A stretch of 7,477 nucleotides of DNA from Rhodobacterales bacterium (GTDB lineage Bacteria > Pseudomonadota > Alphaproteobacteria > Rhodobacterales > Rhodobacteraceae), in assembly GCA_013298485.1 (NCBI GenBank), contig JAAFHS010000109.1, forward strand, positions 1 through 7,477. Reading direction: 5' to 3'. A model generated the notes under the pieces. It ran no database searches. It worked only from the letters and a program-made list of their open reading frames with translations, and had not been told where the DNA came from. How positions within the stretch are numbered: the stretch's first letter is position 1; every line of letters begins with the position of its first letter. Position numbers and translations under genes: made by a program. Positions 5,528-7,477 of the stretch are shown piece by piece.

Positions 5528-7285
5528 TCACCGCCCGCTGGCCTGATCCTGCGCGTTTCCGATCAAAAGGCTCGCCCCCGAATAGATGTCCCCCGCGGTC
5601 TGCAGCGCGAACCGCTCGCGGTCGCGCCTGCGCACATCGGCAATCGTCTCCTCTGCCGCGTCCAGCGGCACGTCCAGCAACACCAGGGCCTCGCGCCCCA
5701 AAGCCAGCGCCGATTCGAACGTCTCGCGGATCTGATGATCCACCCCCATCTTCACCAGTTCAATCGCATGGGCACGGTCAAAGGCGCGCGCCAGCACCTG
5801 TGTATCCGGAAACGTGTCGCGCAGCAGATGCGCGATCCGCGTTGTCACCGCCGCCTTGTCCGTCGCGATCACCACCATCCGCGCCTCGGCCGCACCCGCC
5901 GCCTTCAGGATATCCAGCCGCGTGCCGTCGCCGTAATAGATCTTGAATCCGAACGCCTCGGCCGCGCGGATGGCCTCGGCATCCGTGTCGATGATCGTGA
6001 TCGAACAGCGTCGTGACAGCAGGCTTTGGCTGACGATCTGCCCGAACCGCCCGAACCCGATCAGCAGCACCGATGCCCGCGCGCCGTCGGGGGCCTCCAT
6101 CCCCTCCTCCGATGCCACCGCAGCGGGCATCAGCCGGTCATGGATCAGCACGAAGAGCGGTGTCAGCACCATCGAGATGATGATGATCGCCGTCAGGATC
6201 GCATTCGCCTGCCCGTCGATCAGCCCCACCGACAAGGCCGCGGAATAGAGCACAAAGGCAAACTCGCCGCCCTGCGCCATCAGCACCATCCGCTCCACCG
6301 CCTCGCGGTGCGCGGCGCCGAAGGTCCGCGCGATCCCGTAGATCGCCAGCGCCTTCAGCCCCATCAGGGCGGCCACCGATATCGCCACCAGCCGCCAGTT
6401 CTCGGCGATGATCGACACATCCACCGCCATGCCGACGGCCAGAAAGAACAGGCCCAGCAGCAGCCCCCGGAACGGCTCCACATCCGCTTCCAGCTGATGG
6501 CGGAAACTCGATTCCGACAGCAGCACGCCCGCCAGAAACGCGCCCATCGCCGTCGACAGCCCGCCCAGTTGCATCCAGAGCGCCGCGCCCAGCACCACCA
6601 GCAGCGCTGCCGCCGTCATCACCTCGCGCGCGCGCGCCGCCGCCAGCAGCCGGAACATCGGGTTCAGCAGATAAAGCCCCGCCACTACCAGCACGCCGAT
6701 GGCCCCCAGCCCGATGCCCACATCCCGCGCGCGCTCCCCCATCGTCAGCGCGGCCCCGCCGGGGGCCAGAAAGGCCACCAGCGCCAGCAAGGGCACAATC
6801 GCCAGATCCTCCAGCAGCAGGATGGCCACGATCCGCTGGCCCCTGGGGGTCGAGATATCGCCGCGTTCCTGCAGCATCTGCATCACGATGGCGGTCGAGG
6901 TCAGCACGAACCCCGTGCCTGCAATCATCGACGGCACCGCATCATAGCCCAGCGCCATGCCGACAAGGCTGAGGAGCCCCATGCCGAGGGCCAGCTGCGC
7001 CAGCCCCATCCCGAAGATATCCCGCCGCATCGACCACAGGCGCTTGGGCTCCATCTCCAGCCCGATGATGAACAGAAACATCACGACACCCAGTTCGGCC
7101 ACATGCAGGATCGTCATCGGGTCGCTGAACAGCGCCAGCCCGAACGGCCCGATCACGAGGCCCGCCGCCAGATAGCCCAGCACCGACCCCAGCTTGATCC
7201 GCTTGAACACCGGCACAGCGATGACCGCGGCCCCCAGCAGGATGACGATGGACTGCAGATCGACGGCGGCGGTTTCAGTGGCCAT
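5528..7285 (-). CDS. KefB/KefC-type monovalent cation:proton antiporter (CPA2) with RCK domain
   Basis: A 585-residue inner-membrane transporter expected to exchange K+ or Na+ for H+. Residues about 10-385 form the CPA2 membrane domain with a dozen or so hydrophobic segments. Landmarks are GLVIGPFG (42-49), LTSTAIVMQ (128-136), LLLEDLAIVPLL (156-167) with the transport-site Asp160, and RHQLEADVEPFRGLLLGLFF (262-281), the KefC-like loop. A linker leads to an RCK/TrkA-N domain (about 405-520) with nucleotide motif GFGRFG (410-415) and acidic IIDTD (431-435). KefB/KefC are glutathione-gated efflux systems; whether this one is cannot be read here, and no KefF/KefG partner gene is adjacent. The start is ATG 7285-7283, because GGGGAG ends six bases before it. 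An ATG two codons earlier lies against that site, and the longer frame (to 7474) runs into the divergent gene. Confidence 0.92.
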   Translation of the reverse strand: MATETAAVDLQSIVILLGAAVIAVPVFKRIKLGSVLGYLAAGLVIGPFGLALFSDPMTILHVAELGVVMFLFIIGLEMEPKRLWSMRRDIFGMGLAQLALGMGLLSLVGMALGYDAVPSMIAGTGFVLTSTAIVMQMLQERGDISTPRGQRIVAILLLEDLAIVPLLALVAFLAPGGAALTMGERARDVGIGLGAIGVLVVAGLYLLNPMFRLLAAARAREVMTAAALLVVLGAALWMQLGGLSTAMGAFLAGVLLSESSFRHQLEADVEPFRGLLLGLFFLAVGMAVDVSIIAENWRLVAISVAALMGLKALAIYGIARTFGAAHREAVERMVLMAQGGEFAFVLYSAALSVGLIDGQANAILTAIIIISMVLTPLFVLIHDRLMPAAVASEEGMEAPDGARASVLLIGFGRFGQIVSQSLLSRRCSITIIDTDAEAIRAAEAFGFKIYYGDGTRLDILKAAGAAEARMVVIATDKAAVTTRIAHLLRDTFPDTQVLARAFDRAHAIELVKMGVDHQIRETFESALALGREALVLLDVPLDAAEETIADVRRRDRERFALQTAGDIYSGASLLIGNAQDQASGR

Positions 7286-7309
7286 GGGCATCTCCCCTTT
7301 TGCACCCCG

Positions 7310-7337
7310 ATCATGGGCAGGAAACGCGCGGCTGCAA
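7310..7337 (-). promoter_or_regulatory. Weak candidate promoter for the antiporter gene
   Basis: On the minus strand TTGCAG (7337-7332) and CATGAT (7315-7310) lie 16 bases apart. Transcription would begin near 7303, about 18 bases before the antiporter ATG. The matches are three of six and four of six. The 142-bp divergent region 7286-7427 must serve both genes; I see no clear promoter for the rightward one. Confidence 0.3.
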
Positions 7338-7427
7338 GGGCCATTCCCGGTTTTGCCGCCCCGGTCCCTTTCCTTCCCCGCCCCTGCCGTGTAATGCACC
7401 GCACTGACCGACAGCGGAGCGATGCGG

Positions 7428-7477
7428 ATGCAAGGCAGTGCCAACCTCAACCTGATGATCAAGGCCGCGCGCAAGGC
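7428..7477 (+). CDS. Inositol monophosphatase family protein (partial, N-terminus only)
   Basis: Only 16 codons are in the window: MQGSANLNLMIKAARK. I recognise this as the N-terminus typical of Rhodobacteraceae inositol monophosphatase (SuhB-like) proteins, in which a first helix of the form SANLN-MIKAARKAG precedes the metal-binding core. The family hydrolyses myo-inositol phosphates with Mg2+ and in bacteria can also act on rRNA transcription complexes. No catalytic motif lies inside the window, so the call rests on the N-terminal signature alone. ATG 7428 has GGAG eight bases upstream; the in-frame ATG at 7422 is only two bases from that site. The gene is divergent from the antiporter. 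Confidence 0.68.
   Translation, partial: MQGSANLNLMIKAARK

Noticed and set aside
5519..6016. 165-codon plus-strand frame opposite the antiporter RCK domain
   Set aside because: It is antisense to a well-supported gene, has no ribosome site, and has Arg/His-rich shadow composition.
7286..7474. N-terminal extension of the antiporter to 648 residues
   Set aside because: The extra 63 residues are Arg/Gly-rich and not membrane-like, they overlap the divergent inositol monophosphatase start, and the GGGGAG ribosome site points to ATG 7285.

Overview
The window is GC-rich, with strong G/C bias at third codon positions. Its gene families point to an alphaproteobacterium, most likely in the Rhodobacterales/Rhodobacteraceae. 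The main reasons are a GcrA cell-cycle regulator (a family essentially confined to Alphaproteobacteria), a leftward argD-argF pair, and the 5' end of an inositol monophosphatase gene with the N-terminus I recall from Rhodobacteraceae. There is no sign of a mobile element, phage, CRISPR array, rRNA or tRNA. This looks like ordinary chromosomal core DNA.

Left part (1-3834, all minus strand). A leftward cluster runs argD, argF, a class I SAM-dependent O-methyltransferase, a DUF1993 protein and an isochorismatase-fold cysteine hydrolase cut by the left edge. ArgD and ArgF carry out the acetylornithine aminotransferase and ornithine carbamoyltransferase steps of arginine biosynthesis. The last three genes have no obvious arginine role and are probably carried along by read-through. 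ArgF starts at TTG. A strong G/C-run hairpin, probably a dispersed repeat, lies between argD and argF.

The most interesting site is the argD 5' region (3835-3984). A 14-codon reading frame with its own Shine-Dalgarno sequence encodes a peptide ending in four consecutive arginines, Ala, stop. The Arg codons and stop codon lie inside a hairpin that is mutually exclusive with a second hairpin just downstream. This is the architecture of a ribosome-mediated attenuator, here with arginine codons in front of an arginine biosynthetic operon.

Middle part (4009-5199, plus strand). A small, unrecognised three-helix membrane protein is followed by gcrA, which has a readable sigma-70-type promoter and ends in a clear intrinsic terminator.

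The gap at 5200-5527 lies between two convergent genes, so neither neighbour needs a promoter there. It nevertheless contains an AT-rich block with a perfect DnaA-box 9-mer, a perfect FNR/CRP-type palindrome and promoter-like elements on both strands. It could be a small RNA locus.

Right part (5528-7477). A leftward KefB/KefC-type CPA2 cation:proton antiporter with a C-terminal RCK/TrkA-N domain is divergent from the truncated inositol monophosphatase gene at the right edge.
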